Below are positions 47,692 to 59,080 of a stretch of 64,000 nucleotides of DNA, one piece after another. Every line of letters starts with the position of its first letter. The first letter of the stretch is position 1. The translations under genes and the position numbers were made by a program. The stretch is taken from assembly GCA_030789695.1 (NCBI GenBank), contig CM061141.1, positions 323,191,938 to 323,255,937 on the forward strand. The letters are read 5' to 3'. The notes beneath the pieces were generated by a model that ran no database searches, was not told the DNA's origin, and saw only the letters and a list, made by a program, of their open reading frames with translations. The stretch is from Scilla litardierei (taxonomy: Eukaryota > Streptophyta > Magnoliopsida > Asparagales > Asparagaceae).

Positions 47692-50149
47692 TGTTGGGGT
47701 TTTGGCGGACCCCCAGAGCTCGGATCCGTATCCGTCCTAAGTCGGACGGACCACGGAGGCACAAAAGCGCAGCGGAAAAACCAGAAATCGTATTTCTACA
47801 CTAGCTAAACTATTTAGCTAGGCTCTGGGGAGCCAGAACCTAGCCCGATCTATGCCGACTTGGAGTGGGTCTGACCACCCCAAGAAGGATCTACACTAAG
47901 CGACTAATTAAAAATTACGCTAAAAACGCTTAACCACATACCCGAAATCTTGGCCCTGGAGCAGGCAAGATGTACCGCACCGTCTTGAGAAGCTCCTCGT
48001 AGCCGAGCCGCGTTGACCCGATCTCCCTGAGCCGCCTCGCACCCTCGCACCGATCCGCCCGAGCCGCTTTCGCCTCCGAGCCGATCACACGCGGTAGAAA
48101 GTTTCACTTGAGAAGAACCCGCGTCTTAGACGTCCGGATCAGATCCAAACCCCCTTTGTAGTCGTGCTAGGACTACTCCGGAGAATAGGAAAATTAGAGA
48201 GAGAGATTTAGTCGCCGATCGAGCCTGCTCTAAAATTCTGGAGCTACTCGATCGTTGACTGGTGTGTGTTTCAACGAGGAGAGTGCACCCCTATTTATAT
48301 AGGGAGTGAGCACTCAACTTCTCGTTGCGGGCAATGTGGGACAATCCCATGAAGAGAAAAAATAAATTAAGTCAGTTGGCTTAATTTCAACTTTAAAGTT
48401 AGCCTTTCACAAAGTCAAACTTTAACGAATTAATTCTCCTCACATACTAAACTTCAGACACCAAACAAGCTATCAATCAGAAAAACTTGGAATGGTGAAC
48501 GCGTAGGAACTGACGGTGACGAATTTCGACTTCGTTTGACCCCTCAAACAATTGCTCAAAGTTTAGCAATTTTCACAAAATTCGTAGCCGTCATTAGGGT
48601 TTTCAAAAACCCTAATTTGACTTAAGTTGCGGGCGCGCCCGCTAGACTTAGCGGGCGCGCCTGCCCAAGGGGGCAAGGGCGGGCCGCCCGCTGCATCAGC
48701 GGGCGCTGGCCCGCTGTGCAGCGGGCCACGCCCGCTGTGCAGCGGGCGCCCGCCCGCTGCACACAGCAGGCCATGCCCGCTGCTGCAGCGGGCCACGCCC
48801 ACTGTGCAACGGGCGTGCGCCCGTTGCAGCCAGCGGGCGTCGCCTGTTTGCCTTTGCACATGGGCCTTTTGGCCCAGTGGGTCTAACCCACTTCCCCTTG
48901 AACTCTTTCTGCGTTTCTGGGCTCGTTTGAGCTCCGATTTGGACGCGGTTTGAACCTGTGTTTAGACCGGGACGATCCCGTCATCCAGGTAACCCTTTCC
49001 AACAAGTTTGTTCCTACTAAATTCGTTGTAACTAATTTACAACACGTTCAGTCAAAGTTAGCATCTAATGCAACGTTGTGTCCCTATTGCTAATGCGACT
49101 AACTTTCACAACTTAACTTGTGAATATCATCAAATGACATTTCTCTCTATTCTATATTCCTATTACTAAGACACGAGCACTACTCGGTGTGAGACCCTAC
49201 AGCCTGACCTTACTACAGGTTGGGGCTCGAAACCCCTAGACGACGGTCACTACGAGCAGTAGCTGTCGTCCCTGTTTCAGAGTCATCATAACGTGATCGA
49301 CCCTTTGACAAAAGTGTCATAGGGTTTGCATTGGCTGTGTCAGTGATGAATTCCGTTAGCTAAAATCCCTTCGTCAAGACTGTGTTATTGTTGGCCTAGG
49401 GTATGGTTTACTGTCAACCCTATTAGACAACATTGGTCAGTATACGGCGGTCTTTATTGTATACACGTTGTACTACTTGCAACGTACCCCGGCCGAGGAT
49501 TAACATAAAGACCGTACTGAGCCTATAACACTAACTTCCCTTTAATGGAAGTGACGAATCCCATCTTAGTCATTTACTCACCTTGAGAGCTTCAGGTGCA
49601 ACCCAACCTAAGATCTTTCATCAGGACTGGTCCTCGAAGCTAGATCATGGGTCTAAGCTACACCGTCCGCTCACAGGTTGGTACAGATGACTTCAGGTCT
49701 TAAGGATCAACTAACCTATCATCACCCTAGAGTTATTAAAGACAGATCATTAAAGTTAACCATTTAATAACTCTAACTTGGTCGTTCAGTGAACTCATTC
49801 TCTAATGAGCACCTATGTCTTGTCTCCGACTTCGCTAAGTCGAATGACTATGAGATCATCATTACCCGAAGGCAAGACGAAGACACAGTGATCTATCCGA
49901 TGTGTCGATATCCAGTTCTCGACACATCTATGATCACGAACCGTTTAAGACTTACGTTTCTATTCGGTCACTTACTTACTCATAATCGAGATCTCATCTA
50001 GATATGTAAGGACCTAACTATAAGTCTATGGATATTATCTAAGTATATTAATACAAATCTTTTTATACCTAGAATAATACGTACCATATACGGTATGAAC
50101 AAGACGTATAATCAAGATAAATTGCCTTATGGGCATATATCTTCCTATA
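47692..50149 (-). mobile_element. Solo LTR of the 38185 family, 2,458 bp
   Basis: On the minus strand it runs from TATAGGAAGATATATGCCC (50149; first base pair TG altered to TA) to GCCAAAACCCCAACA (47692). The perfect TSD is ATATA (47687-47691 and 50150-50154). As it sits in an LTR only about 1% diverged from its partner, it is the youngest datable insertion here. It carries the TATA box (48291) and a GC-rich inverted-repeat cluster (48625-48850). Confidence 0.92.
48625..48850 (-). promoter_or_regulatory. Expanded GC-rich inverted-repeat array in U3
   Basis: At least six GCCCGCTG..CAGCGGGC pairs, such as GCCCGCTGTGCAGCGGGC (twice), plus GCGGGCGCGCCCGC. Each pair can fold into a hairpin. The copy at 39480-39600 has about half as many. 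In sense it lies upstream of the TATA box. Confidence 0.7.
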
Positions 50150-52696
50150 ATATACTGCATACTTTTATTTATAACTAACCTAAATATAACACTAACCAAC
50201 TGTTACAATATAAGAGTTATTGTTTATATACTAAAAGTTATATAAGATACCATTTATAAAAAGCATTCTGTGGATCAACTAACTTAGTTACATGCTAAAC
50301 TAGTCATATTAATACAAGTTATACATTACTATTTAACAACTGCCAGTATACTAACATATCATATGAGTTACATAACTTGCATGATTATAAAGCTAATTAT
50401 AATAGCTGTATGTTCTTGCGGGGACTGTTCCAAATTTTAAGCTCTATATAAACTATATTAACATTCACCTAATATTCACCTACTGTGAACTAACTTATAC
50501 TAATGCATTAGCTATGCAACAATGAAAGCACTCGGGACTCACCATTGAGGGTTCTGTTCATTGCTAGCAGAGGACAACAGTGACAGGGCAGCGGAGATGG
50601 CAACGAAGGGGTGCATGCCGGCAGTGTGGTCTTCCGGCGAGGGGGAGAGATCGACGGGAAGAGGGTTTAGCCGTCGGAGAGGCCTGGGCGGTAGGCGGAT
50701 CTCACGACGGCGTGCAGCTGCCGTGGGTCTCTCTCGCAGGTGGAGGGGACAAGCGGCGGTAGCGGTGCTCTCGGGGGTGGACGCGCGGCGAGGTCGCTGG
50801 GTGCTCGCGAGCGGGAGGAGGGGTCTGCGGGCTGAGATGCTGGCTGCCGGAGTGCTTGGGTAGGGCGCGGATCTGTGCGAGGCTGCGGGGGCTGCTGGTC
50901 GGCGATCTGCACGTGGCTGGCCGCGTGCTATCTCCGGTGACCCGTGTGTGGGCGAGGGAGAGAGGATGGTCGTTGTGGTTTCAGTTGCGTGGATGGAGGG
51001 TAGGTGAGGCCGTGGGGGTTGAGGAGAGGAGAGGGAAGCTTGCGTGGGGGGAGTCGGCCTGGGTTGCTGCGGCTTTGAAGAGGAGAAGCAGGCGGCTGAG
51101 GGTTGATGGCTTAGGGTTTAGACTAGGGTTAGAGTTTATAAGGAGATAGTTGCGGCTGTGGGTAGGGAGTTAGGCCTCTAGAGTTTTGGAGTGAAAGTAG
51201 GCTGCGGGTTGGGTTGTACAGCCTAGGGGTTTTTAGTATAGAAATATAGGGTTTTATAATATATACATTGGTGTAGGGGCTGTGTGTGTGACAGGCCTAG
51301 GTTAGACTTAGGTTTATTTCATGTTGTTTCTTTTTTTTGTGGTGTGTGCTGTGCGTGAGTGATATAGGTTAGGTTGCGGTTTTGGGTTGTGTAGAGTTTG
51401 TGTAGATTAGTTGTAGAGAGCCTAAGGTGATGTTTGTATACCAATCGGGTGATGGTTTTGGAGAGACAGCACATGAGTAGGTTTTCTAGGGTCTCATCCT
51501 ATAAGAATATTGGTGTATGGTGCTTGAAGATTATAAGCCTTATGATTTGTATCATGGGGCTCACATGAACAGTCTGAGGATTGATAGGAGGGTTAGCCGT
51601 AGGAACAGAAAGCCTAGGTTCCTATTTAATTAACAGGGTTTTGTTTGTAAAAGGAAAAATAGAATGGAGTAGGCTGAGTGCTTTAGCCTAAGGGTTTACA
51701 TTTCATTGTTAGGCCTAGTCTACAAACGTGAGTGCACATCTATATAAGGAAGGGTTTGAGTGAAATAATTAGATTAATGGTGGTAATGGGAGAAATCAAG
51801 GCTAATTAAATTGTTTAATGGGTTTATAAATGGTAGGTTGAAATTCGAATTTTAAAAGATATGAAATTAATATAATAAAAGATAATTAACTAAATAATAA
51901 TAATAATAAGGATAAAATGAGAAAACTTTAACTAAATAGTTCAAATATAATGATAGCCATCCAATAGTATGAAAAGCAGGCACGTGCACAGGGACGGATA
52001 CGCTAAATACGGATACGGACGAAAAATTACACTAGATAAAAACAGATAATATCATCGATAAATACCAGTCGTTACAAAGACTAAGAAGGGGGTTTGGATT
52101 TTTGATCTGGACGTCTAAGACGCGGGTTCTTCTCAAGTGAAACTTTCTACCGCGTGTGATCGGCTCAGAGGCGAAAGTTAGCTCGGGCGGATCGGTGCGA
52201 GGGTGCGTGGCGGCTCAGGCGGATCGAGTCAAAGCGGCTCGGCTACGAGGAGCTTCTGAAGACGGTGCGGTACATCTTGCCTGCTCCAGGGCCAAGATTC
52301 CGGGTATGTGGTTAAGTAATTTTAGTGTAGATTTAATTAGTCGCTTTCGAGTAGATCCCTCTTGGGTGGTCAGATCCACCCCAAGTTGGCATAGATCGGG
52401 CTAGGTTCTGGCTCCCTCAGAGCCTAGCTAAATAGTTTAGCTAGTTTAAAAAATTTTGATTTTCGGTTTCCGCTGCGCTTTTGTGCCTCTGTGGTCCGTC
52501 CGACTTAGGATGGACACAGATCCGAGCTCTGGGGGTCCGCCAAAACCCCAACAATAGGAAATCCCCATTACAGACCGTCTCTTATCCTTGTGAATCATGA
52601 ATTTCAATGTTGCAAAGCTTGAATGTAGGTGAACTAGTCGCAACTTAATGTAGAACCAAGCTCACGCTCTCGCGCTATTGCCGGTCTATAGCAACC

Positions 52697-52996
52697 TAGA
52701 TTAGGGCCCACTCTCGTGCAAACCCTAACCTAAGCCACTAGCGTGAAGATCGACATCATCGTCCAATCGCAACTCGAGCCCACTCTCGTGCAAACTCGAG
52801 CTACGGTCTAGGTTATGATAGTTCGTATTCGTCCAATCTCTTGCAAACGAATATTAGTATAGATTTATAATAAAAATCCTAGCTTTGGTCCAATCTCTTG
52901 CAAACCAAATCTAGAGAATCTCAATTATAAACCTAAATCGAATATCTAGGACTTCTTATCAATTGGGATACAATCTCTTGCAAATCCCAATCGATA
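52697..52996 (-). repeat. Hairpin array with 16-nt loops, 3' LTR copy
   Basis: Same five units as at 62382-62681: arms TAGATTAGGG/CCCTAACCTA, CTCGAG/CTCGAG, TATTCG/CGAATA, TTTGG/CCAAA and TATCAATTGGGA/TCCCAATCGATA. All enclose 16-nt loops with CTCTCGTGCAAA or CTCTTGCAAA. Confidence 0.8.
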
Positions 52997-53337
52997 GAAA
53001 TTCCTAGCTACTCGTAGTAAATCAATCACAACCTAACCTTTCTTCAATCAAACCAACAATTCTATACATTCATCACAATTCAAAGATCGGGTCCATAAGG
53101 TTCATCCACATGCCCTAGAACGACGAAACTACTCACTAATCATCATGAAAATCTCAGAAATAACAAATAGAATCATAGCAGAATTCATTGTAGAGGAGTG
53201 ACAATTCATAAAAATAAGATTTTTAGCAAGAAAGAACAAACCAAAATTGTTGCCTATGATCTCCAGCTGAGATTTTACAAAAGAATAGCCGTAAAAAATT
53301 AATAGAAGTCTCTCCTAAAACTAGGGATAAAACTAGG

Positions 53338-53345
53338 TTTAAATA
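53338..53345 (-). promoter_or_regulatory. TATA box of the 3' LTR
   Basis: The minus strand reads TTGTATTTAAACC. It separates the palindrome array (U3) from the hairpin array (transcribed part). Confidence 0.65.
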
Positions 53346-53429
53346 CAAGCCAAAATCGTCCAAAAAATCCTGACAAAACTGCCCCTGCGCAGCCCAGAGA
53401 TCACAATTTGTGTAGCAGTCGGAATGGGT

Positions 53430-53781
53430 CACTCGACCGAGTGACCATGTCACTCGGCCGAGTGACAAACCCAATAAAAAGACAGAGAATCCGGGGGTTT
53501 TCGGGGTCTGTCGCTCTGACTGACTCGGCCTAATGGGCTTCTTCACTCGGTCGAGTGATCAATCTTGCTCGGCCGAGTGGGTCTTCTCAGAATTTCCAGT
53601 AACTTGGCCGCTTCTCTGGATGAAATCCCTATAGCACTCGGGCGAGTGGGCTTTCTCACTCGGCCGAGTGGACTTTCTTGCTCGGCCGAGTAAACTTCTG
53701 GATTTTACCATTGCGTATCAGTTTCACTCGGCCGAGTACAGCTCTTTACTCGGCCGAGTGAGCAGTCTGCTCGGCTGAGTG
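53430..53781 (-). promoter_or_regulatory. U3 array of CACTCGGCCGAGTG palindromes, 11 copies
   Basis: The number of units is the same as in the diverged solo LTR (20963-21324), with similar grouping (2+3+3+3). Individual units vary (CACTCGACCGAGTG, CACTCGGTCGAGTG). It lies about 85 bp upstream of the TATA box. Confidence 0.75.
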
Positions 53782-54086
53782 GGCTGTATCTTGGCTCTTT
53801 TCTTCTCCTCCTTGCCTCCGCGTCGATTCTATGGAGTTCCTTCTTCTTCCTCTCATCCTCAAGCACTGATAACTCCTCAAATAAGCCGTGGGCGACACTC
53901 CGAAGTGCATGAAAATCCTTTGATCTTAGTTTTGCTCCAAATCGCTCCATATCTCCTGAAATACGACAAAAACAAGAAATAGTGAAAAGCAACGTGATAT
54001 CGTCGAATAATCGTGGAAAACGCAATACAGGCGATCAAAACGACATGAAAACATGCAGAAAAAAGGTGTAAAATAAGGAGCGATCA

Positions 54087-54101
54087 AAATCCCCCAAACT
54101 T
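54087..54101 (-). other. Polypurine tract of the minus-strand Athila-like element
   Basis: The minus strand reads AAGTTTGGGGGATTT directly before the LTR start TGATCGCTCC. Confidence 0.88.
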
Positions 54102-56027
54102 ACCTCTTACTCGTCCTCGAGGAAGATGAGTAAAAGGCAAACCCGACGGGTAAAAATAACTAGAAAGGAAAAAGAAGATAGAAAAGAAAACAAAGAGGGA
54201 GGTGCTAGATCATCTTCTCAGGACGTGGATTCGCTTACTCAAATAGCATACGGCGAATAAAACATGCCAAAGATTTTTGTCTCGATATCATGATCATATA
54301 GGGATGCATTCAATATAGAAACCCAAGAATATCAAAATAATATGAAATATGGAATCATTCTAGAATTAGCATCGTCTGAAGCATCTAAAGAGGTATACAT
54401 AATCATAGACCACACACTTTTCAATTGATCGCTTTCTATTTGGATTATAAGAAGTATCACACAATATGAAACAATGAGAATAGAAAGGAGTGGTTTTCAT
54501 GAGACGCATGCTAAGTTTCAATTCCTGGACTTCGTAAAACTTTTAGTAATCTCGCTGAGTATAGAAAATTACCTAGCTTAGGTTGTCATGCACAGTTAAG
54601 TAGTCACTCTCTCACACATCATTGGATCCTCTCCCCCAAGCTTATCTATAAGCGTGGTGGCATCAAATTCAACAATAAGACTATTCCCCATTTTTGAAGC
54701 TCCAAGAAATAAAAATGAAAGGGGGAAGAAAGAGAGAAAGAATATGAAGTGGGATCATGTATGAACTTTTTTTCTCTTTTCTTTTCTTTTTTTTCTTTTT
54801 CTTTTTCTTCTTCTTTTTATATATACAACTGTGATCCCAAATCAAAAGATAGAGAGATATACATGAATATTTTTTTCCTTTCGATTTTTGGGGTGTTGGA
54901 GCATGGTTTTTTATAGTGGGGGAATATGCCAATATAGGATTCGCTAAAGGGAGATTCACCAATAATTCTAAGTATAGAGATGATGCTCAGGATATGTGGA
55001 GAAAGAAAAATATGTAACACTCGGTTCACTATATAGAATGTGCCTTTCAGCAGAGTAATGTAATCTACTCAGTTTGATCGCAGAAAGTAAACTAATCCAG
55101 TTATATCAACATAGCATACGTTCAATCAACCTGAAAGTGAAGCGTACAATTTTCATGCAATAAGAAATGATATCAGATAACAAAGCAGTACTCAAAATTT
55201 AAGCAATCAATGCATAAAGCTTGGTGTGTTTTCTATGAAGAGTATACAATATAAATCATCAGACTCAGCTAATAGAAGAATTTCATTCACATTCATACAT
55301 GAAAGTGCGGGTTACTATCTCGAATGCATAGCAAGCATGGCATATGATATCTGAAATAAAAGCGATGGCATGACAAGGTAATATGCATATATAGATAAGT
55401 TAATACCACGTCGTCGTCATCACAGAAAATTCATCACTAGCAGAAAGGATAAAAGAAATAAGGATAAAAGAAAAATTAAAACTACTGTACATATGCAGCA
55501 CACACAAAAAGTAAGAAAACGTGATGCATGAAAGAAAAATGAAAAAGTGGGTGAAAATAAGTGTAAAAACAAAGAAACGTGAGAAAATAATAAAATAAAA
55601 ATGAATAAAATGAAAAGTGCGTGAGAAAATCACTCCCCAAGCTAAACTGCACAGTGTCCTCAATGTGCAAAGTGTGGCACACCGAGAGATATGATATGGG
55701 TGGGGTGGGTGAGGAAGCATGCATGATGAAAATAAAAGAAAATGAGATGGATATGCAAGTGATGCATGCAGAGATCAAAATGGTGCAATATAGGTGTCCC
55801 CAAAAATACATCCTCACTCCCAAAATGATATAGAGTGATATGAGCAAAAAGTGACCAAAATGTGTGTAGAGGAGGGGTGCAAAATTAGCAGACGGAAGAT
55901 ATCCAGTGTAGCAGCAGCAAAAGTATGAGAGGCATCCAGTGTGTGCCTAGGTGGGTGGTGGAGCACTAGGACCGTCTCATGGTGGAGGTGGTGGTGGGGG
56001 TGGCGGCTGTGGCAGACACGCAAGGAT
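54102..56027 (-). other. 3' non-coding region of the Athila-like element
   Basis: AT-rich, no coding recognised. It holds a long pyrimidine run (54767-54825, plus strand) and, at about 55630-55650, the minus-strand word AGCTTGGGGAGTG, resembling a second polypurine tract. Such sequence is usual between the ATHILA ORF and the 3' LTR. Confidence 0.6.
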
Positions 56028-57912
56028 CTAGTTCAGGCTAGCCTGAATACCAGGAAGTAAAGCGACATGCCTCTGCAGAGCAGCGACGGTAGCGGAGAGA
56101 GCCCAGAAATCTCCTCTGAGCCCATTAACTGTCCCCTCTAGAACACGAAGGTGCTGAACTAGTGTGTCGGGGGGAGGTGGGGGCAGAGGGATGAACAGGT
56201 GAGGAACGAGGCTGCCTCGCACGGCTACCGTAAATGATGGGTGCAACTACCTGGTGGGGTTGAGGTGCTGTGCTCATAAAATGACGCTCAGCCTCTGTGG
56301 GAGGCTGAGACGCATGAATGATCGAAGAGGAAGGAGCAGAAGAAGAAGCTGAAGTGGTGACAGAGGGCGAGGGGGCAGAGAGGTCAGTGACACAGACGTG
56401 GGGACAGACATCATGACACTCTCGGTGAAGACAGCGACAGTGGAGACCGAAGTGTCGACGGCTGTGGAGGCTGTGAAGTGTGCAGAAAATGACTCGCCAG
56501 GCGTTGAAAACAATAGGGTGGCCAGGGTCTCCACTGCAGAAGTGAAGGAGGGCTCGTCGCTCTCAAGTATAGTGGTAGGGTGCTCAGGACTCACAATAGA
56601 AATGGGATCAATGGGCATCGACACAGTGGTGGTGGTGGTGGTGTGGGTGGACTCAGCTAGTGTGCTCCCGACACGGACAGAAGTGTGGACAGAGGTGTCG
56701 GGAGGTGCAGACAAATCTGGAGCAGGCTGAGGTATCTCTGGGACCAGAGGTAGAAGGAGGGGCTCCTGCTGAGCACCCTCAGGCTCAAGCACGTACGCAG
56801 CTGGGATGAGGACTTCCATCGCTGGAATCCACTCCCTGCCTGTGGGTCCAATATGGGTTCGAGCGGGGCTCGAAAGAACCATGTAATCATCTCCAAAGGG
56901 ATCGTGCAGCCATACCCAGTGGTGCTGACCATGAGGACGCATCATCCTCATCCGGGTCATAACATCTATGGAGAGTGAAGTGGGGCCCGGTGGTCTAAGC
57001 AAGCCAGCTGGGAGGTCTACTCCGCACAAGGGGGGCTAGGAGGGTAATCAGACCACCGCAACAGATAGGCGACCTAGCACCGACAGAAATAATGATGCGG
57101 TCTAAGAACCAACCAGCTATATTGATCTGGGTGGTGGGGAGTAAGACGTCTCCACCTACCTCTAAGGCTCATGCTCGAGTCATTCCGTAGAGCATGTAGA
57201 GCTCAGGGGTAGACATCGTACCAGGCTCATACCTTGCTAGAAAAGTAGTCGCCATGAGGTACTGTGCAATGCGGAGGCATGGGTGCAGGATAGCGGAGGC
57301 CTTGGCCCTGCTAGGGTCAAAGGCAAGTGGTGATCCCGTGATACGTGTCCAAAAAGTGTGAGTGTCGAATGACGACGGTGGGAAGTGCGTGGGGCTATAG
57401 GCTCGGTCTGGGTCCGGGACAGGGGGCCTTTGGAATAATGCTCAGAGCATGTCGAGAGTGATCTCGCACTCCTGATCCATCAAGCGAAATGAGCATCCCC
57501 CAGGGGTCCTGCTAATAGAGCTAAGGACCTCTAATGTCGGGCGGATATAAGTGTTCGCCGACACCGACAAAAAATCACGCCACCCCACGTTGTCATACAA
57601 CTGAAGTAGCCCCTCTAGTACCCCTAGGTGCTCAAAATCAGCAAGGTGCGCAAACCTAGAGGGTACGATCGAGCGATGGGAGATACGCTCAAATCTGGCA
57701 CGGTGTGCATCATCTTGGAACGTGATCCCCATCGTGTCGAACACGGGGGCTGGCTGTGCCTGTGGTGGAATGGGTGTAGTGGGAGGCGAAAGTGTGGGTG
57801 GTGGTGGGCTAGGTGGAGGGGAGTCTGCCCTAGCGGAAGAGGAGCCAGGATCGATGGAATTCTTCTTCTTGGAAGCGGGTGCCCGCGTGCTCGACCTAGT
57901 GCGGGGCGACAT
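56028..57912 (-). pseudogene. ATHILA-type ORF (putative plant transposon protein, env position)
   Basis: On the minus strand, a start at 57912 gives MSPRTRSSTRAPASKKK, then a Ser/Pro-rich stretch and a domain with HRARFERISHRSIVPSRFA (57700-57645), FSVxANTYIRP-type text and CSFRLMDQECEITLDML. After a TGA (57442) the same frame continues with FWTRITGSPLAFDPSRAKAS and YMLYGMTRA, then another TGA, CGGLITLL and a frameshift near 57035. The 56274-57029 part is rich in Ser, Thr and Pro. A short heptad-like segment (56150-56030) ends it. The order fits the ATHILA ORF family of unknown function found downstream of pol. Two stops and a frameshift make it a pseudogene. Confidence 0.75.
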
Positions 57913-58063
57913 GTGAGCCGCACAGAGTACCCAAAAAATGTGAAGTGCTGAAAATATGGAACGAGTATACCTGAGCATGACGTGAGAGCAAGCAGTGTAA
58001 GCGTTCGAAGAATCGCTTCCTCCGAGAAGCGCCAAATCCATCCTGGATCTCCACCAAGCTAGC

Positions 58064-58139
58064 CTGAAACGAAAATTCACAAATTAGCTAAGAATATTAA
58101 TGCGTATGGGGTAAGATCAGGTAAAATAGATAGATAGAT

Positions 58140-58197
<58 letters not shown>

Positions 58198-58229
58198 ATC
58201 GATTTCGATTTGGGGCTTAATGGGCTTAC
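58064..58229 (-). other. Possible 5' UTR intron before the ATHILA ORF
   Basis: On the minus strand a donor GTAAGCCC (58229) and an acceptor TTTTCGTTTCAG (58064) flank a TA-rich stretch. The first ATG after the acceptor is near 58039 and the ORF start at 57912. Inferred from splice-site consensus only. Confidence 0.35.
58142..58194. repeat. (TA)n microsatellite with (GATA)n edge
   Basis: About 26 TA units preceded by four GATA units. It lies within the possible 5' UTR intron. Confidence 0.95.
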
Positions 58230-58480
58230 GGATCGGAGAAATGGAGAAAAAACAGGGGTTTTGGGCTAAATCAGGGATGAACTGTAGCGGGGGGTGTGTG
58301 GCGCCAGCGACAGGCGTCGGTGGTGGGTTGTCGGTGACCGGCAGTGGGCAGTCGACGACTGGTGAGGGTGCGGCTCGGGCGAGGGGCGGGTGTTACTCTG
58401 GCGATGCGGGGGAAGATGAAGGGGCTCGGGCTCAATCTGGGAATTTTTTGCGTTTTGGGATTTGAGCCGCGGGCGCTGGG

Positions 58481-58990
58481 TTTTATAAGGGATGGGTCAC
58501 TCGACCGAGTGACACGTTCACTCGAACGAGTGGCATAATAAAAAATTTCTAAGCAGAAGTCACGACTCGGCCGAGCAGCTACTGCACTCGGCCGAGTGGG
58601 CAATGGCTACTCCGCCGAGTGAAATTGCCACTTAGTGCTTTTCAAGTGTGGAAAGTGTCAGATTCACTCGGCCGAGTGACATAGTCGCTCGACCGAGTGG
58701 CATATAAATTACAGAGAGTAGTTTTTAGGATCTTCCCTGATCAGTATCCTACTCGGCCGAGTAGAGTCTTCACTCGACCGAGTGACATGTTCACTCAGCC
58801 GAGTGGCTTGCTCTTTTCAGCCTCAACTCTCTGTTTTTGCTCCACTTTCTGTTTTTCTTCTCCTCGTCATTTTCTTCCTCCTCCTAAGGCCTGAGCGTAT
58901 TCCTGGAGACCTCTCCTTTGCCATGGTCATCCTCCATTTAATTGGTTTCTCGTTCTCCATCTCCTGTCATGAAAAATAGAGCCCGTTGTC
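58481..58990 (-). promoter_or_regulatory. Internal U3-like block with palindrome array and TATA box
   Basis: In sense, ACAGGAGATGGAG (about 58967) resembles TTTCAGGAGATATGGAGCG of the LTR U3, followed by the purine-rich AAAAGAGC region. Ten CACTCGGCCGAGTG-type palindromes (58805-58498) come next, and then TTATAAAACC (58488-58479) about 10 bp after the last. The block stands about 570 bp upstream of the ATHILA ORF start and looks like a copy of the LTR promoter. Promoter activity is inferred. Confidence 0.6.
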
Positions 58991-59080
58991 AGGATTTTTA
59001 TCGACTCTTGACTCTAAACACTAAGACAGATCTAAAACAAAAATAAGATAAAAGATTCAACTAAAAATAAGATGAAACTG

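Larger units (their letters stand above)
40072..52076 (-). mobile_element. Young LARD-type LTR retrotransposon, non-coding interior
   Basis: LTRs at 40072-43447 (3,376 bp) and 46237-52076 (3,377 bp without its own insertion), and the perfect TSD AAGAC (40067-40071 and 52077-52081). LTR ends read TGTAACGACC and GGGAAGCGGGGCGTTACA on the minus strand. The interior (43448-46236) is 2.8 kb with no gag or pol. The polypurine tract next to the left LTR fixes the minus orientation. By eye the LTRs differ at roughly 30-40 positions (about 1%), so the insertion is recent. Confidence 0.93.
46237..52076 (-). repeat. 5' LTR of the young LARD, interrupted
   Basis: Near-identical to 40072-43447 once 47692-50154 is removed. 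The site in the other LTR (near 41520) shows the empty target. The ACTCACGCAC box is at 51351-51360. Confidence 0.93.
38185..52553 (+). mobile_element. Solo LTR (copia-like termini), interrupted by a LARD
   Basis: It starts TGTAGGAGAATATATGCCC, ends CGCCAAAACCCCAACA, and has the perfect TSD ATAGG (38180-38184 and 52554-52558). Without the LARD and its TSD (40072-52081) the LTR is about 2.36 kb. Another copy lies at 47692-50149 in reverse. In sense it has a long U3, GC-rich inverted repeats (39480-39600), a TATA box (39924), a CT run (40025-40042) and U5. No coding was found. Superfamily is not certain from LTR sequence alone. Confidence 0.9.
37971..54086 (-). repeat. 3' LTR of the minus-strand Athila-like element, interrupted
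   Basis: The two pieces are 52559-54086 (U3 and R) and 37971-38184 (U5 end), split by 38185-52558. Joined length is about 1.74 kb. It starts TGATCGCTCC and ends GGGCGCGATCA. The 5' LTR at 62029 matches closely over the shared part and shows the uninterrupted site near 62240 (GGGATAAGAAATCCCC). Confidence 0.9.

Noticed and set aside
48563..48953. Cys/Ala/Gly-rich frames on both strands
   Set aside because: They result from the GCCCGCTG hairpin array in U3 of the solo LTR, not from a gene.
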